Source: Pseudarthrobacter oxydans
Lineage (GTDB): Bacteria; Actinomycetota; Actinomycetes; Actinomycetales; Micrococcaceae
Reading direction: 5' to 3'
DNA length: 64,000 nucleotides
NCBI RefSeq assembly: GCF_034258515.1
Contig: NZ_CP139438.1
Coordinates: forward strand, 806,001 to 870,000
Below are positions 48,484 to 57,814 of this stretch, one piece after another. Under the pieces are notes generated by a model that saw only the letters and a list, made by a program, of their open reading frames with translations, was not told where the DNA came from and ran no database searches. Made by a program: the position numbers and the translations under genes. Within the stretch, counting starts at the first letter, position 1; every line of letters starts with the position of its first letter.

Positions 48484-48802
48484 GGCGCCTCCCCGTGGTC
48501 ACCTTGGCCGGCAAGATCGTGGTTGCGTCCGCGTCGGCGGACCGGACATTTTCACGCCTGCTGCTCCTTCGTCGCTTTGACGCAGGCTTTCGAAAAGTCC
48601 GGCTCCGCTGACGCTCAGCGGGTCCTTCGCTCAGGTGAGTGGTCCAGGCGACTGGGTGGATTCCGGAGACGTGCTCCCCGCCATTCCCCTCGCCTCGCAA
48701 GCTCGGCCAGGGAACCCGAACGGCGTGGGCCCGGGCACGCGGAGGAATTCGGTCACCCGCCACCCAACCCCGCCACGAACTCTCTAGTTAGGAACCAAGC
48801 GC
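48484..48802 (+). other. Intergenic interval where gcvH might be expected; no gene recognised
   Basis: A 319-base stretch between gcvT and sdaA. It is too short for an intact gcvH (~390 bases), and none of the short frames shows H-protein or lipoyl-site features. No RNA gene or clear terminator seen. Confidence 0.6.
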
Positions 48803-50239
48803 ATGGCTGTTGGCGTTTTTGATCTGTTTTCCATTGGGATCGGACCTTCGAGTTCTCATACTGTGGGGCCGATGCGGGCTGCTGCTGTTTTTGCTGAGGA
48901 GCTCAAGGGCTCGGGGGTGCTGGCGGGGGTGGCGTCGTTGCGGGTGGATTTGTATGGGTCGTTGGCGGCGACGGGCCATGGGCATGGGACGATGACGGCC
49001 ATTTTGCTGGGTTTGGAGGGGTTCCATCCGGAGCTGATTTTGCCGGAGGAGGTGGAGGAGCGGCTGGCGGCGATCGCGGAGACGGGGTTGCTGCAGCTGG
49101 CCGGTGCGGTGGCGTTGCCTTACGGGGTGAAGGATATGGTGCTGCGGCCGTTGACTGTCCTGCCGCGGCACACGAACGGGATGACGTTCACGGTCACCGA
49201 CGCGTCCGGCGAGGTTCTGCATGCGGCGACGTTCTTTTCGGTGGGCGGGGGGTTCATTGTCCGTGAGGGCGAGGAGGACGCGGCCCAGCTGGAGCTGGAG
49301 GAGTCCAAGAAGGAGCTGCCGTTGCCGTTCCGGACCGCGGCGGAGTTGCTGGAGCATTGCCGGGAAACCGGGCTGGGCATCAGTGATGTGATGCGGGTGA
49401 ACGAGGAGGACAGCCGCACCCCGGGGGAGATCCGGGCGGGCCTGCTGCACATCTATTCGGTGATGGAGGGGTGTGTGGCCGCGTCGCTGAAGCGTGAGGG
49501 GGTGCTGCCGGGCGGGTTGAAGGTCCGCCGCCGGGCCCCGGACTGGTATGACCGGCTGCGGAAGGAAAGCTCCCGGCCGGCCGGGTCCGAGGACGAAGGC
49601 GACGGGGCCGAGTTCCATGATCCGAAGTATTGGCAGGAGTGGGTTAATTTGATCGCCCTGGCGGTCAATGAGGAGAACGCCTCGGGCGGGCGGGTGGTCA
49701 CGGCGCCGACGAACGGGGCGGCGGGGATCATCCCGGCGGTGCTGTATTACGCGCTGCATTTCGCGCCGGGGATGGAGAACGCGTCCCGGGTGGACCGGGA
49801 GGATGTGGTGGTGAAGTTCCTGCTCGCCGCGGGCGCGGTGGGGGTCCTGTACAAGGAGCAGGCGTCGATTTCGGGGGCTGAGGTGGGCTGCCAGGGCGAG
49901 GTGGGCTCGGCGTCGTCGATGGCCGCCGCAGGGCTGGCGGAGGTGATGGGCGGGACTCCGGCGCAGGTGGAGAACGCCGCGGAGATCGCGATGGAGCACA
50001 ACCTGGGCCTGACCTGTGATCCGATCGGGGGCCTGGTGCAGGTGCCCTGCATTGAACGGAACGCGATCGCGGCGGCGAAGGCGATCAACGCGGCGAAGAT
50101 GGCGCTCTGGGGCGACGGCTCGCACCGGGTTTCGCTGGACGAGGTCATCGTGACCATGCGCGAGACCGGCAAGGACATGAGCTCCAAATACAAGGAAACG
50201 GCCATGGGCGGCCTCGCCGTCAACGTCGTCGAATGCTGA
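48803..50239 (+). CDS. sdaA: L-serine ammonia-lyase (single chain, iron-sulfur type)
   Basis: A 478-residue fused-chain L-serine dehydratase that makes pyruvate and ammonia. The N-terminal beta region has [19 protein letters not shown]. The C-terminal alpha region has the cluster-binding Cys motifs [20 protein letters not shown] and [18 protein letters not shown]. It fits the pathway, as glycine cleavage plus serine hydroxymethyltransferase makes serine. Codon use differs strongly from neighbours: it favours TTG, GCG, GGG, CCG and TCG, and T-ending codons at the start, instead of C-ending ones. Only the last ~100-150 bases look native. Transfer or recombination is suspected. Confidence 0.96.
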   Translation: MAVGVFDLFSIGIGPSSSHTVGPMRAAAVFAEELKGSGVLAGVASLRVDLYGSLAATGHGHGTMTAILLGLEGFHPELILPEEVEERLAAIAETGLLQLAGAVALPYGVKDMVLRPLTVLPRHTNGMTFTVTDASGEVLHAATFFSVGGGFIVREGEEDAAQLELEESKKELPLPFRTAAELLEHCRETGLGISDVMRVNEEDSRTPGEIRAGLLHIYSVMEGCVAASLKREGVLPGGLKVRRRAPDWYDRLRKESSRPAGSEDEGDGAEFHDPKYWQEWVNLIALAVNEENASGGRVVTAPTNGAAGIIPAVLYYALHFAPGMENASRVDREDVVVKFLLAAGAVGVLYKEQASISGAEVGCQGEVGSASSMAAAGLAEVMGGTPAQVENAAEIAMEHNLGLTCDPIGGLVQVPCIERNAIAAAKAINAAKMALWGDGSHRVSLDEVIVTMRETGKDMSSKYKETAMGGLAVNVVEC

Positions 50240-50252
50240 CAGCGTTGAACCT

Positions 50253-50798
50253 TCAGTTGTGGGCCGCAGCCCACCAGTTCAAGGTGGACGCAAAGACCAG
50301 CCAGGCAATGTAGGGGAGCAGCAGCAGTCCCGCGGTCCGGCTGATGGGGCCGAAGTAGAGGACAGTCACCGTGACCGCGGCGATCAGGGCCACGATAATG
50401 GCCAGCGCCAGCCACAGGGCAGCCGTACCCATAGCGGGATAGAGACCGAAGAACACCGGAGTCCAGGCAAGGTTCAGGCCCAACTGGACCGCGTAGGCCG
50501 TTAACGCCGGCCTGGTCTTGGGAGCCCTCTTCCGCCACACCAGCCAGGCAGCCGCCGCCATGGCTGTGTAGAGCAGGGTCCATACCGGGCCGAAGAGCCA
50601 GTTGGGCGGGGACCAGGGCGCCTTGTCAGCCGTGGCGTACCATCCGTTCACGTTGTCAATGGTGGAGAATCCGCCGAGCCCAGCCACCAGGAAGGATGCC
50701 GCCAGGAATCCGGCCAGCACCGCTGCCTGGACCCGCGCGCTGTACGGCTGGTCGCTTGCATCCGGCGGGGATGACGACTCTTCACGGTTCGGCTGCAT
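50253..50798 (-). CDS. tspO: TspO/MBR-family membrane protein
   Basis: A 181-residue membrane protein with five hydrophobic helices. The TspO signature is APWSPPNWLFGPVWTLLYTA, then NLAWTPVFFGLYPAMG. The family binds porphyrins and related ligands and modulates stress responses. The N-terminal ~20 residues are hydrophilic (Glu/Ser/Pro-rich). ATG 50798 is preferred to the frame start at 50885, since AAGGG lies 7 bases upstream and the extension is low-complexity. It is convergent with sdaA, separated by 13 bases. Confidence 0.9.
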   Translation of the reverse strand: MQPNREESSSPPDASDQPYSARVQAAVLAGFLAASFLVAGLGGFSTIDNVNGWYATADKAPWSPPNWLFGPVWTLLYTAMAAAAWLVWRKRAPKTRPALTAYAVQLGLNLAWTPVFFGLYPAMGTAALWLALAIIVALIAAVTVTVLYFGPISRTAGLLLLPYIAWLVFASTLNWWAAAHN

Positions 50799-50966
50799 GC
50801 CTCCACCCTTGCCAACCGGTCCACCCGAGTCAAGGGCACGGGCCACGGCAGGCACGGGCCGGCTGCTGAAAAGCCGGGACGGCATCAGGCTTTAGACTTG
50901 AGGCTGCATGTCCGCACGCAGACACGAGTACCGAACCGCGCACGAAACCGATTGGACACGGCCCCC

Positions 50967-52040
50967 TTGCGAGAATTCACCGCACGATTCGCCACCGCCG
51001 AGGAAATTGAAAACTGGGACAAGCACGTCACGGCCAATCCCAACGGCGGCAACATGCTGCAGTCCGCCGCATATGCCTCAGTCAAGAACGCCAGCGGCTG
51101 GAAAGTCCGGTTCCTAGTGCTGGAGAACGCGGCAACCGCCAGCTACAACCTGGTACTCGAAAAGAGTTTCCCGCTGCTCGGCCGGCTTTGGTACCTCATC
51201 AAGGGCCCGGACCTGGCAGCAGCTGATGACCTGAAAGCAGCGCTGGAAGCCTGTGCGGCTTTCGTCCGTAGCCGGAAGCTCAACGTCTTCACCATCAAGA
51301 TCGAGCCGGACGTCGTCGACTCCGACGAGGCCCAGGCCCACCTGCAAGACGCAGGCCTGGTCAAGGCACCCAACATCCAGTCCAACGACTCCACGGCCCT
51401 GCTGGACATCTCCGGACCGGAAGAGGCAGTGTTCAAGGCCATCTCCTCCCGCGCCCGCAACGCCATCCGCCGCGCTGAGCGGGAAGGCTGCGAAGTGGTC
51501 CGCGAAGAACACGGCCCGGAAACCTACCGGGCCCTTTATGACCTCATGGCCGACACCGTCAAGGCCAAGGGCTCCATGCCCCTGCGCAGCTACGAGTACT
51601 ACGCAGCCTTCTGGGACGAATTCTGCAACCGGGGCCAGGGCAGTTTCTTCTTCACCTACGAGGACGGAAAGCCCAGCGTGGGAGCCTTCGTCATCAATTA
51701 CGGGGCCAAAGCCACCTATAAGGACGGCGGCTCGACCCAAAACCGCAAGCAATACGGTGATTCCCACCTGGTGCAGTGGGCCGCCATCCGCCGCATGCAG
51801 GAGCTGGGCTGCACGGAATACGACTTCTGCGGGACCCCGCCGGCTTCCCGGATCAAGGACAAGACCCACAACCTGTACGGCATGGGCATGTTCAAGACCA
51901 GCTTCACCAAGACGGTCACCGACTTCGTGGGATGCCACGACTACGTTCTCTCGCCCTTGAGACACCGGCTCTGGGTCAACGGAGCAGAGAAGGTCTTCCG
52001 CCGGATCGAAACCGCCCGCACCGGCCAGCAGTTCTACTGA
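50967..52040 (+). CDS. FemAB-family peptidoglycan bridge-forming aminoacyltransferase (first)
   Basis: A ~357-residue protein of the Fem family. These add amino acids from aminoacyl-tRNA to the peptidoglycan stem peptide at the membrane. It shows two GNAT-like halves: LEKSFPLLGRLWYLIKGPDL in the first, then ISSRARNAIRRAEREGCEVV and TYKDGGSTQNRKQYGDSHLV in the second. It ends with DFCGTPPASRIKDKTHNLYG. TTG 50967 (product MREFTARFATAEEIENWD) is the likely start; a TTG at 50898 would add an Arg-rich extension. A second Fem protein follows, so the two probably build the same interpeptide bridge. Confidence 0.87.
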   Translation: MREFTARFATAEEIENWDKHVTANPNGGNMLQSAAYASVKNASGWKVRFLVLENAATASYNLVLEKSFPLLGRLWYLIKGPDLAAADDLKAALEACAAFVRSRKLNVFTIKIEPDVVDSDEAQAHLQDAGLVKAPNIQSNDSTALLDISGPEEAVFKAISSRARNAIRRAEREGCEVVREEHGPETYRALYDLMADTVKAKGSMPLRSYEYYAAFWDEFCNRGQGSFFFTYEDGKPSVGAFVINYGAKATYKDGGSTQNRKQYGDSHLVQWAAIRRMQELGCTEYDFCGTPPASRIKDKTHNLYGMGMFKTSFTKTVTDFVGCHDYVLSPLRHRLWVNGAEKVFRRIETARTGQQFY

Positions 52041-52142
52041 CCGCGAGCAGGAGCGCCCCCGCCGGCTGCCCTGCCCATCCCGACCGACCTCGCCCGCCGC
52101 CCGCCATTTGCCAAGCCTCTTATCCGTGAAGAAGGTAACTCC

Positions 52143-53456
52143 TTGAATGCAGTCCCCGCCGCCGATCTCGAGTTCGCCGTGCTCAGCGATGCCGAATTCG
52201 AGCAGTTCGCGCTGAAGCACCCGCAGAACAGCTTTCTCCAGTCCGTTGACTTTGCCCGGTTCCAGCGCGCCAGGGGACAGCAGGTGGAGCTTTTCGGGGT
52301 CCGGCAGCACGGCGAACTGGTTGCAGCGGGGAAACTGAACTACACCACCACCCGGCTGGGGTACACAGTCTGCGAATGCGCCAAGGGACCCCTGATGGAC
52401 TACACGGACCCTGACCTGGTGCGTGCCGTCGTCGGACTCCTCCGCAAACGCGCGGCGGAGCGCAAAGCCGCCGAACTGCGGATCTCCCCGAACCTCAGGT
52501 ACATTGCGCGTGACGCCGATGGTGCCGAGCACCCCGAGATCGAGGACAACAGGCCGCTGGTGGCACAGCTCGGCGGGCTGGGCTTCCGGCACCAGGGCCT
52601 GGACATGAACTTCGTGAACGTGAACTGGATGTTCATCAAGAACCTGGAAGGCATCCAGGACGCGGAAGAACTGATCATGGGCACCAGCTACCGGACCCGG
52701 AAGGCCATTCGGAAGGCCGAAAAGAACGGCGTCTTCCTGGAACAGGCCACCCTGGACACCCTGGACGAGTTCTACGGCGCCCTGAGCCGGGCCGGTGACG
52801 AAAAGGGCTTTGTTTACCGGGAACGCGCCTACTACGAGCAGCTGCTCAGCACCACGTCGCCTGAGTTCACCAAGCTCATGATGGCCAAGATCGACATCCC
52901 CGCCTACCGGAAGTCCATCACGGAGCGGCTTGCGGCGGAATCGGCCACCGCTGATGAACTGCGCGAGGAGGTGGCGGAGACAGGCAGCAAGAAGAAGAAC
53001 AACCGCCTCAAAGTGGTCCAGGACCTGGTGGACAGCTACGAGCGAAGCCTGAAGGACATCGAACGCTTTCCCGACTCGGTGGGCGTGGCCACGGTGGCCG
53101 CCATCCACTTCGTCTGCTACGGCGACGAGGTGGTCTGCGTCATCGGCGGCACGGTGCAGGACTACATCTACTTCAACGGCGCTACCTCGCTGTACTGGGG
53201 AATGATGCTCCACGCCCTCGAAAAGGGGTACCCGCGGTACAACTTCTACGGGACGTTCGGCATCTCAGGCCAAGACGAGGAAGGCCACGGGGGCTACGCC
53301 TTCAAGAAGGGCTTCGGCGGGGAAGTGGTGCAGCTCCTGGGCGACTTCGTGCTGCCCGTCCGGCCCGCCGTGTTCCACGCCAACAAGCTGGCCAGGATGG
53401 CAGCCGGCGCCGCACGCGCCGTGCTGGGCAAGCTGCCGCTGAAGCGCTCCGCCTGA
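52143..53456 (+). CDS. FemAB-family peptidoglycan bridge-forming aminoacyltransferase (second)
   Basis: A 437-residue Fem protein, longer than its neighbour. The core has LSDAEFEQFALKHPQNSFLQ and TSYRTRKAIRKAEKNGVFLE. From about residue 255 to 310 there is a charged helical insertion (ITERLAAESATADELREEVA, then a Lys/Asn-rich stretch). It looks like the coiled-coil tRNA-binding arm of FemA-type proteins. The end has INGGT-like VIGGTVQDYIYFNGATSLYW and a NFYGTFGISGQDEEGHGGYA motif. It starts at TTG 52143 with GAAGG upstream. The amino acid transferred is unknown. Confidence 0.88.
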   Translation: MNAVPAADLEFAVLSDAEFEQFALKHPQNSFLQSVDFARFQRARGQQVELFGVRQHGELVAAGKLNYTTTRLGYTVCECAKGPLMDYTDPDLVRAVVGLLRKRAAERKAAELRISPNLRYIARDADGAEHPEIEDNRPLVAQLGGLGFRHQGLDMNFVNVNWMFIKNLEGIQDAEELIMGTSYRTRKAIRKAEKNGVFLEQATLDTLDEFYGALSRAGDEKGFVYRERAYYEQLLSTTSPEFTKLMMAKIDIPAYRKSITERLAAESATADELREEVAETGSKKKNNRLKVVQDLVDSYERSLKDIERFPDSVGVATVAAIHFVCYGDEVVCVIGGTVQDYIYFNGATSLYWGMMLHALEKGYPRYNFYGTFGISGQDEEGHGGYAFKKGFGGEVVQLLGDFVLPVRPAVFHANKLARMAAGAARAVLGKLPLKRSA

Positions 53457-53492
53457 CGCCGCCTGCACACCACCACAACGGGAGGAGGGACA

Positions 53493-54995
53493 ATGACTGA
53501 GCGACCCGAGCGCCCCGGCGCCGGATCCCCGAAGGCCAGGCCGAACACGGACGGCCTGCCCAAGACCGAGCCGCTGACTCCCTCCCAGCTGCGGCAAAAC
53601 GCTGCGGCCAGGAGAATGCTGCGTCGCCTGGTCCAGGGTGAAAACCCGCCCACGGCTCCCCTGAGCATCGTGGACAGGCTCACCGGCAGCCCCTACGCGA
53701 ATCCCACGATCCAGGTGGGAGGGGTGGACACCTCCGCCCGCAAGACCCTGGACTTCGCCCTGCACCTGGCAGAAACCATGTTCCGCTATGGTGCGGGCGC
53801 CCTGGAAGTGGAGACCAGCATCATTGCCGTCACCGCCGCCCTGGGGCTGAAGAACATCGAGGTGGACATCACCAACCAGTCCGTTGGCATCAACTACGCC
53901 CCGAAGGACCAGACACCCATCGCACTGCTGCGTGTGGTCCGCTCCTGGACCAACAACTACGCCGGCCTGGCCAAGGTCCACCAGCTGGTGACCGACATCG
54001 TCGCCGGGGGAGTGGGCCGGGACGAGGCAATCCGGCGCCTGGACGAGGCCATCACCAGCCCCAAGCCGTTCCCGCGCTGGATGGTGACGGCGGCGTTCGG
54101 CGTTTTCGCAGCGGCATTCGTTGCCGTGCTGGGCGGCGGACCGGTGTCCTCTGCCATAGCGTTCGCAGCCAACATCGGAGTGAGCCTGCTGGCCCGCCAG
54201 CTGGGCCGGTGGCGGGTTCCCGACTTCTTCATAACGGCCAGCTGCTCTTTTGTGGTGACGCAATTGGCGCTGGTCCTCTGGCAGTTCGGCCTGACAACAT
54301 CGCCGGCCATCGTGGTGGTGGGAGGCATCCTCCTGCTCCTGCCCACGGGACGCCTCGTCTCCTCAGTGCAGGACGCCATCAACGGCTTCCCTGTTACGGC
54401 CGCGGGACGGTTCCTGTCCACACTGCTCACCTTTGGAGCCATCGTGGCAGGCATCGCCGTCGCCTTCGTGGTCGGGGAGCTGACCGGCATGCAGCGCATT
54501 GACGTGACGCAGACCTTTCCGCCGGCCTACGACCTGTGGGTGCTGGTCATCCTTGTTGCCGTGGCGGTGATGGCCATCGGGGTCACGGAACAAACCAGCT
54601 GGCAGCTCCTGCTCCCCACCGCGGCGGTGGGGGTGGCCGGCTACTTCGTGCTGCTGGGCGGCGGACTGCTGGGCATCGGGGACCGGTTCTCTCCCGCCCT
54701 GGCCGCAGTGGCCATCGGCCTGCTGGCCCGCGTCGTTGCCCTGAGGATGGGCGCCCCCCAGCTGGTGGTGGCCGTGCCCGCAGCGCTGATCCTGCTTCCG
54801 GGCCTCACCATCTTCCGGTCCATGTACGTGCTCACCATCGAGGAAGCCGAGATCCTGCTGGGTGCCGGCGGGATGCTCAACGCCGGAGCCATTGTCCTGG
54901 GAACGGCCGGCGGGATCGTCCTTGGCGACACGCTGGCGCGGCCGCTGACCCGCAGCCTTGCCAGCAACGAGCGGCGCCGCGCCCGCCGCCGCTGA
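53493..54995 (+). CDS. ThrE-type threonine/serine exporter family protein
   Basis: A 500-residue membrane protein with the two-part ThrE layout. The N-terminal DUF1212/ThrE domain is soluble at first (DFALHLAETMFRYGAGALEV and RSWTNNYAGLAKVHQLVTDI) and then has five helices. The C-terminal ThrE_2 (DUF3815-like) domain has about five more. Family members export threonine and serine. The gene is preceded by a GGGAGGAGG site and lies 36 bases after the second Fem gene, so it may be co-transcribed. Serine or threonine supply to the bridge enzymes is an open idea only. Confidence 0.87.
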   Translation: MTERPERPGAGSPKARPNTDGLPKTEPLTPSQLRQNAAARRMLRRLVQGENPPTAPLSIVDRLTGSPYANPTIQVGGVDTSARKTLDFALHLAETMFRYGAGALEVETSIIAVTAALGLKNIEVDITNQSVGINYAPKDQTPIALLRVVRSWTNNYAGLAKVHQLVTDIVAGGVGRDEAIRRLDEAITSPKPFPRWMVTAAFGVFAAAFVAVLGGGPVSSAIAFAANIGVSLLARQLGRWRVPDFFITASCSFVVTQLALVLWQFGLTTSPAIVVVGGILLLLPTGRLVSSVQDAINGFPVTAAGRFLSTLLTFGAIVAGIAVAFVVGELTGMQRIDVTQTFPPAYDLWVLVILVAVAVMAIGVTEQTSWQLLLPTAAVGVAGYFVLLGGGLLGIGDRFSPALAAVAIGLLARVVALRMGAPQLVVAVPAALILLPGLTIFRSMYVLTIEEAEILLGAGGMLNAGAIVLGTAGGIVLGDTLARPLTRSLASNERRRARRR

Positions 54996-55031
54996 CCGGC
55001 TGCCAGGATCTGCCTGGCTGGATCTTCCTGT

Positions 55032-55871
55032 TCAGATCTGCCCTACGGGCAATTTCTTCTCCGCCTGGAAATCGTCCTCAACACGGCCTTTCGCCCAGTA
55101 ACCGGACAGGGACACCTGCTTGCGTTCAAGGCCGCGCTGTACAAAGAGCACATCACGCAGCGCCTTCATATAGCCGCGCTCGCCGTGGGCAAAAACGTCC
55201 ACCCGGCCAGCGGGCCAGTCCGCCCCTGCCACCGCCTGCACCAGCAGGCCGCTTTCGCCCGCAGGGACGCCTCGACGGAACAGCCAGTGGAGCTTCACTC
55301 CTGCGGGGGCGGCAATCTGCTGCATGTCGGCGTCGGAATCGACCTCAAGGAAGGCGAGGCCGGCGGCTTCAGCCGGCAACGACTCTATGCACGCCGCAAT
55401 GGCGGGCAACGCCGCCTCGTCCCCGGCGAACAGGTACCAGTCAGCGTCCGGGGCAGGATTGTACGCCCCTCCCGGACCGGTGAAGGTCAGAATGTCGCCC
55501 GGCCGGGCCTTCGCCGCCCACGGTCCTGCCAGCCCTTCGTCGCCGTGGACCACAAAATCGATGGCGAGCTCCCTGGCCAGGGGATCCACCCAGCGGAGCG
55601 TGTACGTGCGCGTGAAAGGCCATTGTTCCCGCGGCATGCTCTCGCGGATGCTCCACAGATCCAGCGGGGAGGGGTAGGCGACGCCCGGTTGCGGGAAGAC
55701 AATTTTTACGTACCGGTCAACGAAGCCGTTGTTGACGAAGTCCGCAAAACCGTCCCCGCCGGCAACAATCCGCACCATGTGGGGCGAGAGCTGTTCCCGG
55801 CGCAGAACTGCGAGGTTGACCTGCGGGCGGCTCTTCTTGGTGGCGCTGGTGGCGGCGGGAACAATGCTCAT
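55032..55871 (-). CDS. Siderophore-interacting protein (FAD/NAD(P)H ferric reductase, SIP family)
   Basis: A 279-residue SIP-family flavoprotein that reduces ferric siderophores inside the cell to free iron. The FAD-binding motif is RTYTLRWVDP, followed by IDFVVHGDEGLAGPWAA and GDILTFTGPGGAY. The C-terminal SIP domain has WYLFAGDEAALPAIAACIES and VFAHGERGYMKALRDVLF, and ends near LSGYWAKGRVEDDF. A DtxR/IdeR-like box begins at the first base of the start codon, so it is very likely iron-repressed. The mRNA appears leaderless. Confidence 0.92.
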   Translation of the reverse strand: MSIVPAATSATKKSRPQVNLAVLRREQLSPHMVRIVAGGDGFADFVNNGFVDRYVKIVFPQPGVAYPSPLDLWSIRESMPREQWPFTRTYTLRWVDPLARELAIDFVVHGDEGLAGPWAAKARPGDILTFTGPGGAYNPAPDADWYLFAGDEAALPAIAACIESLPAEAAGLAFLEVDSDADMQQIAAPAGVKLHWLFRRGVPAGESGLLVQAVAGADWPAGRVDVFAHGERGYMKALRDVLFVQRGLERKQVSLSGYWAKGRVEDDFQAEKKLPVGQI

Positions 55872-55889
55872 AAGGCAAGCCTAAGCTAG
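55871..55889. promoter_or_regulatory. DtxR/IdeR-like iron box
   Basis: TAAGGCAAGCCTAAGCTAG matches the 19-base consensus TWAGGTWAGSCTWACCTWA at 16 positions. On the minus strand TAGGCT (55878-55883) can serve as -10, putting the transcript start at the ATG. The box also overlaps the last codons of ung. Confidence 0.8.
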
Positions 55890-56656
55890 GCTACCGGCGG
55901 AAGCTCCCAGGTTACGCCCGGGGCACCCTGCTCCCGCAGCAGCTCGTTGACGCGGCTGAACGGCCGCGAACCGAAGAAGCCGCGGGACGCGGACAGGGGG
56001 CTGGGATGCGCGCTGGACACGGCCGGAACCCCCGGCAACAGCGGACGCACGCTCTCCGCGTCCTTTCCCCACAGCACGGCAACCAGCGGCAGGCGTGACC
56101 CGTCCGGAGCCCGCCGCCCGGCCACGGCCTGGACGGCCGCCGTCGTAATCTCCTCCCAACCTTTCCTGCGGTGCGACCCTGCGGCTCCGGCCCTTACAGT
56201 CATCACGCGGTTCAGCAGCAGCACACCCTGCCCGGTCCAGGCGGAAAGGTCGCCGTGGACCCTCGCGGGAATTCCCAGATCCGCCTCCAGCTCCCGGTAG
56301 ATGTTCGCCAGGCTCCGCGGGATGGGCCGGACGTGCGGATCAACGGAGAAGGCCAGGCCGACGGCATGCCCCGGCGTGGGGTACGGATCCTGCCCCACCA
56401 TCAGGACTTTCACCTCCGCGAGGGGCTGGCGGAAAGCCCGCAGGACGTTCGACGGCGCCGGCAGCACCGTGTGCCCGGCCGCCTCTTCGTCGGCAAGGAA
56501 AGCGAGCACGCCGCGGAGTCCGCTTTCCACGCCCGCCAAGGCGTCTGCCCAGTCAGGCGCCATCAGCTCCTTCAGCGGCAGCTGCGCCAGTTCGGCGAAA
56601 CCCTGCCCGCGCGCCGGATCCTGCGCCAGTTCGAAAAGGGCATCTGATTCAAACAC
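55886..56656 (-). CDS. ung: Uracil-DNA glycosylase (family 1)
   Basis: A ~256-residue Ung that removes uracil from DNA. The water-activating loop is [20 protein letters not shown], with Pro where E. coli has His, as in other actinobacterial Ung proteins. The uracil-specific Asn is in [10 protein letters not shown] and the Leu-intercalation loop is [23 protein letters not shown] 56656 (product [17 protein letters not shown]) follows GGGA. The frame extends to 56719 but the extra residues look non-native. Confidence 0.94.
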   Translation of the reverse strand: MFESDALFELAQDPARGQGFAELAQLPLKELMAPDWADALAGVESGLRGVLAFLADEEAAGHTVLPAPSNVLRAFRQPLAEVKVLMVGQDPYPTPGHAVGLAFSVDPHVRPIPRSLANIYRELEADLGIPARVHGDLSAWTGQGVLLLNRVMTVRAGAAGSHRRKGWEEITTAAVQAVAGRRAPDGSRLPLVAVLWGKDAESVRPLLPGVPAVSSAHPSPLSASRGFFGSRPFSRVNELLREQGAPGVTWELPPVA

Positions 56657-56783
56657 CGTCCCATTCTCGCAGGGCGGCCGCCGGCCCCGGTCCGGCAGGC
56701 CGCCCGGCACAAATGACAACAGTGTTATTCGTCCGTAGCATGGGGGTCAGACATTTTACGTAACCAGCAAGGGAGAGTGCGCC

Positions 56784-57113
56784 GTGGCGGAACCAGCTCG
56801 GGAGCACCTGCCGGAGCAGGAACAGCGGAACGCCCTCCTGCCGGATTTCACGCTGCGGGATTCCCCCCTGAGCGAGCGTGACCAGCAGATGCTCGCCCTT
56901 GAACGGCAGTGGTGGAAGTACGCCGGTGCCAAGGAACAGGCCATCAGGGAACTCTTCGATCTCTCCGCGACACACTACTACCAGCTCCTCAACGCCCTGA
57001 TCGATACCGAGGATGCGCTCGCGCATGACCCCATGCTGGTCAAGAGATTGCGTAGACTACGTACGTCGCGTCACCGTGCACGCACTGCACGGCGCCTGGG
57101 GTCCGACGCATAA
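56784..57113 (+). CDS. DUF3263 protein
   Basis: A 109-residue actinobacterial protein of the DUF3263 family. The conserved core is LSERDQQMLALERQWWKYAG, then AKEQAIRELFDLSATHYYQL, which looks like a sigma-70-region-4 or helix-turn-helix-like helical unit. The C-terminus is strongly Arg-rich, consistent with nucleic-acid binding. Function is unknown. The GTG start has GGGAGAG upstream. The LytR_C gene follows after 50 bases. Confidence 0.88.
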   Translation: MAEPAREHLPEQEQRNALLPDFTLRDSPLSERDQQMLALERQWWKYAGAKEQAIRELFDLSATHYYQLLNALIDTEDALAHDPMLVKRLRRLRTSRHRARTARRLGSDA

Positions 57114-57163
57114 GACGCTCACGCTGGTTCCTCAGCAGCAACACACAAGGATGTCTCTTTCCC

Positions 57164-57814
57164 ATGACCAAATACGCCCGCGATGAATTCGACAAGGTCC
57201 CGGAGACCGCGTCGCGACAAGGTGTCCATCGCACAGCCTCTGCTCCGTCACGGGTCCGGCTGTGGCCCGTCCTGGCGGTGGGATGCGTTGCCCTGGCCAT
57301 CGGGCTGGTTTCCTTCCTGATCCTGCCCAAGCTGGGGTTTGCCGGTCCGGCAAGCCAGGCCTCGTCGAGCCTCGAAGCAACACCGCTGGCCGGAACGGGG
57401 TCGACGCCCTCCGCCGCGCCGGACGCGTCCGTCACTCCCCCCGCTGAGCCCTCCGCCGCGCCTGAAACCGCCGGATCCGAAACGGTCCCCGCTGCCGGGA
57501 CAGGGTCCAGTAGCCGCCCCACGGCGCAGGCTGCGTCCGTAGACAAAACCCAGCCTGTGGCGGTCTACAACGCCGCCGGGACCGCCGGGCTGGCAAGCCG
57601 AGTAGGCGGAACCGTGCAGGCGGACGGCTGGCCCCTGGGACAGGTAGGGAACTGGGCGGGAGCGCCGCAGCAGGGCTCCATCATTTTCTACTCCGGCCCA
57701 GCCCAACGGGCCAACGCGGAAGCCCTCGCGGAACTCCTGGGCGTCCCCACCGTGGTGAGCAGCACCGACTTCCAGGTTCCCCTGGTGGTTGTGCTGGGCC
57801 CGGGGTACCGGTAA
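57164..57814 (+). CDS. LytR_C-domain membrane protein
   Basis: A 216-residue protein. A short cytoplasmic N-terminus is followed by one membrane helix (about residues 31-52, LWPVLAVGCVALAIGLVSFL). Next is an Ala/Pro/Ser-rich linker of ~60 residues, then an ~85-residue LytR C-terminal domain starting VAVYNAAGTAGLASRVGGTV. Similar domains occur at the C-terminus of LCP wall-polymer ligases; alone, its role is unknown but it should sit at the cell wall. It pairs with the DUF3263 gene upstream. Confidence 0.86.
   Translation: MTKYARDEFDKVPETASRQGVHRTASAPSRVRLWPVLAVGCVALAIGLVSFLILPKLGFAGPASQASSSLEATPLAGTGSTPSAAPDASVTPPAEPSAAPETAGSETVPAAGTGSSSRPTAQAASVDKTQPVAVYNAAGTAGLASRVGGTVQADGWPLGQVGNWAGAPQQGSIIFYSGPAQRANAEALAELLGVPTVVSSTDFQVPLVVVLGPGYR

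Noticed and set aside
48484..48802. A decayed gcvH
   Set aside because: No stretch resembling the lipoyl-lysine region or other H-protein motifs could be found in any frame.
48788..50125. A 445-codon open frame on the minus strand opposite sdaA
   Set aside because: Its product is Arg/His/Pro/Gln-rich with no known motif. It is a by-product of the G-ending codon use of sdaA on the other strand.
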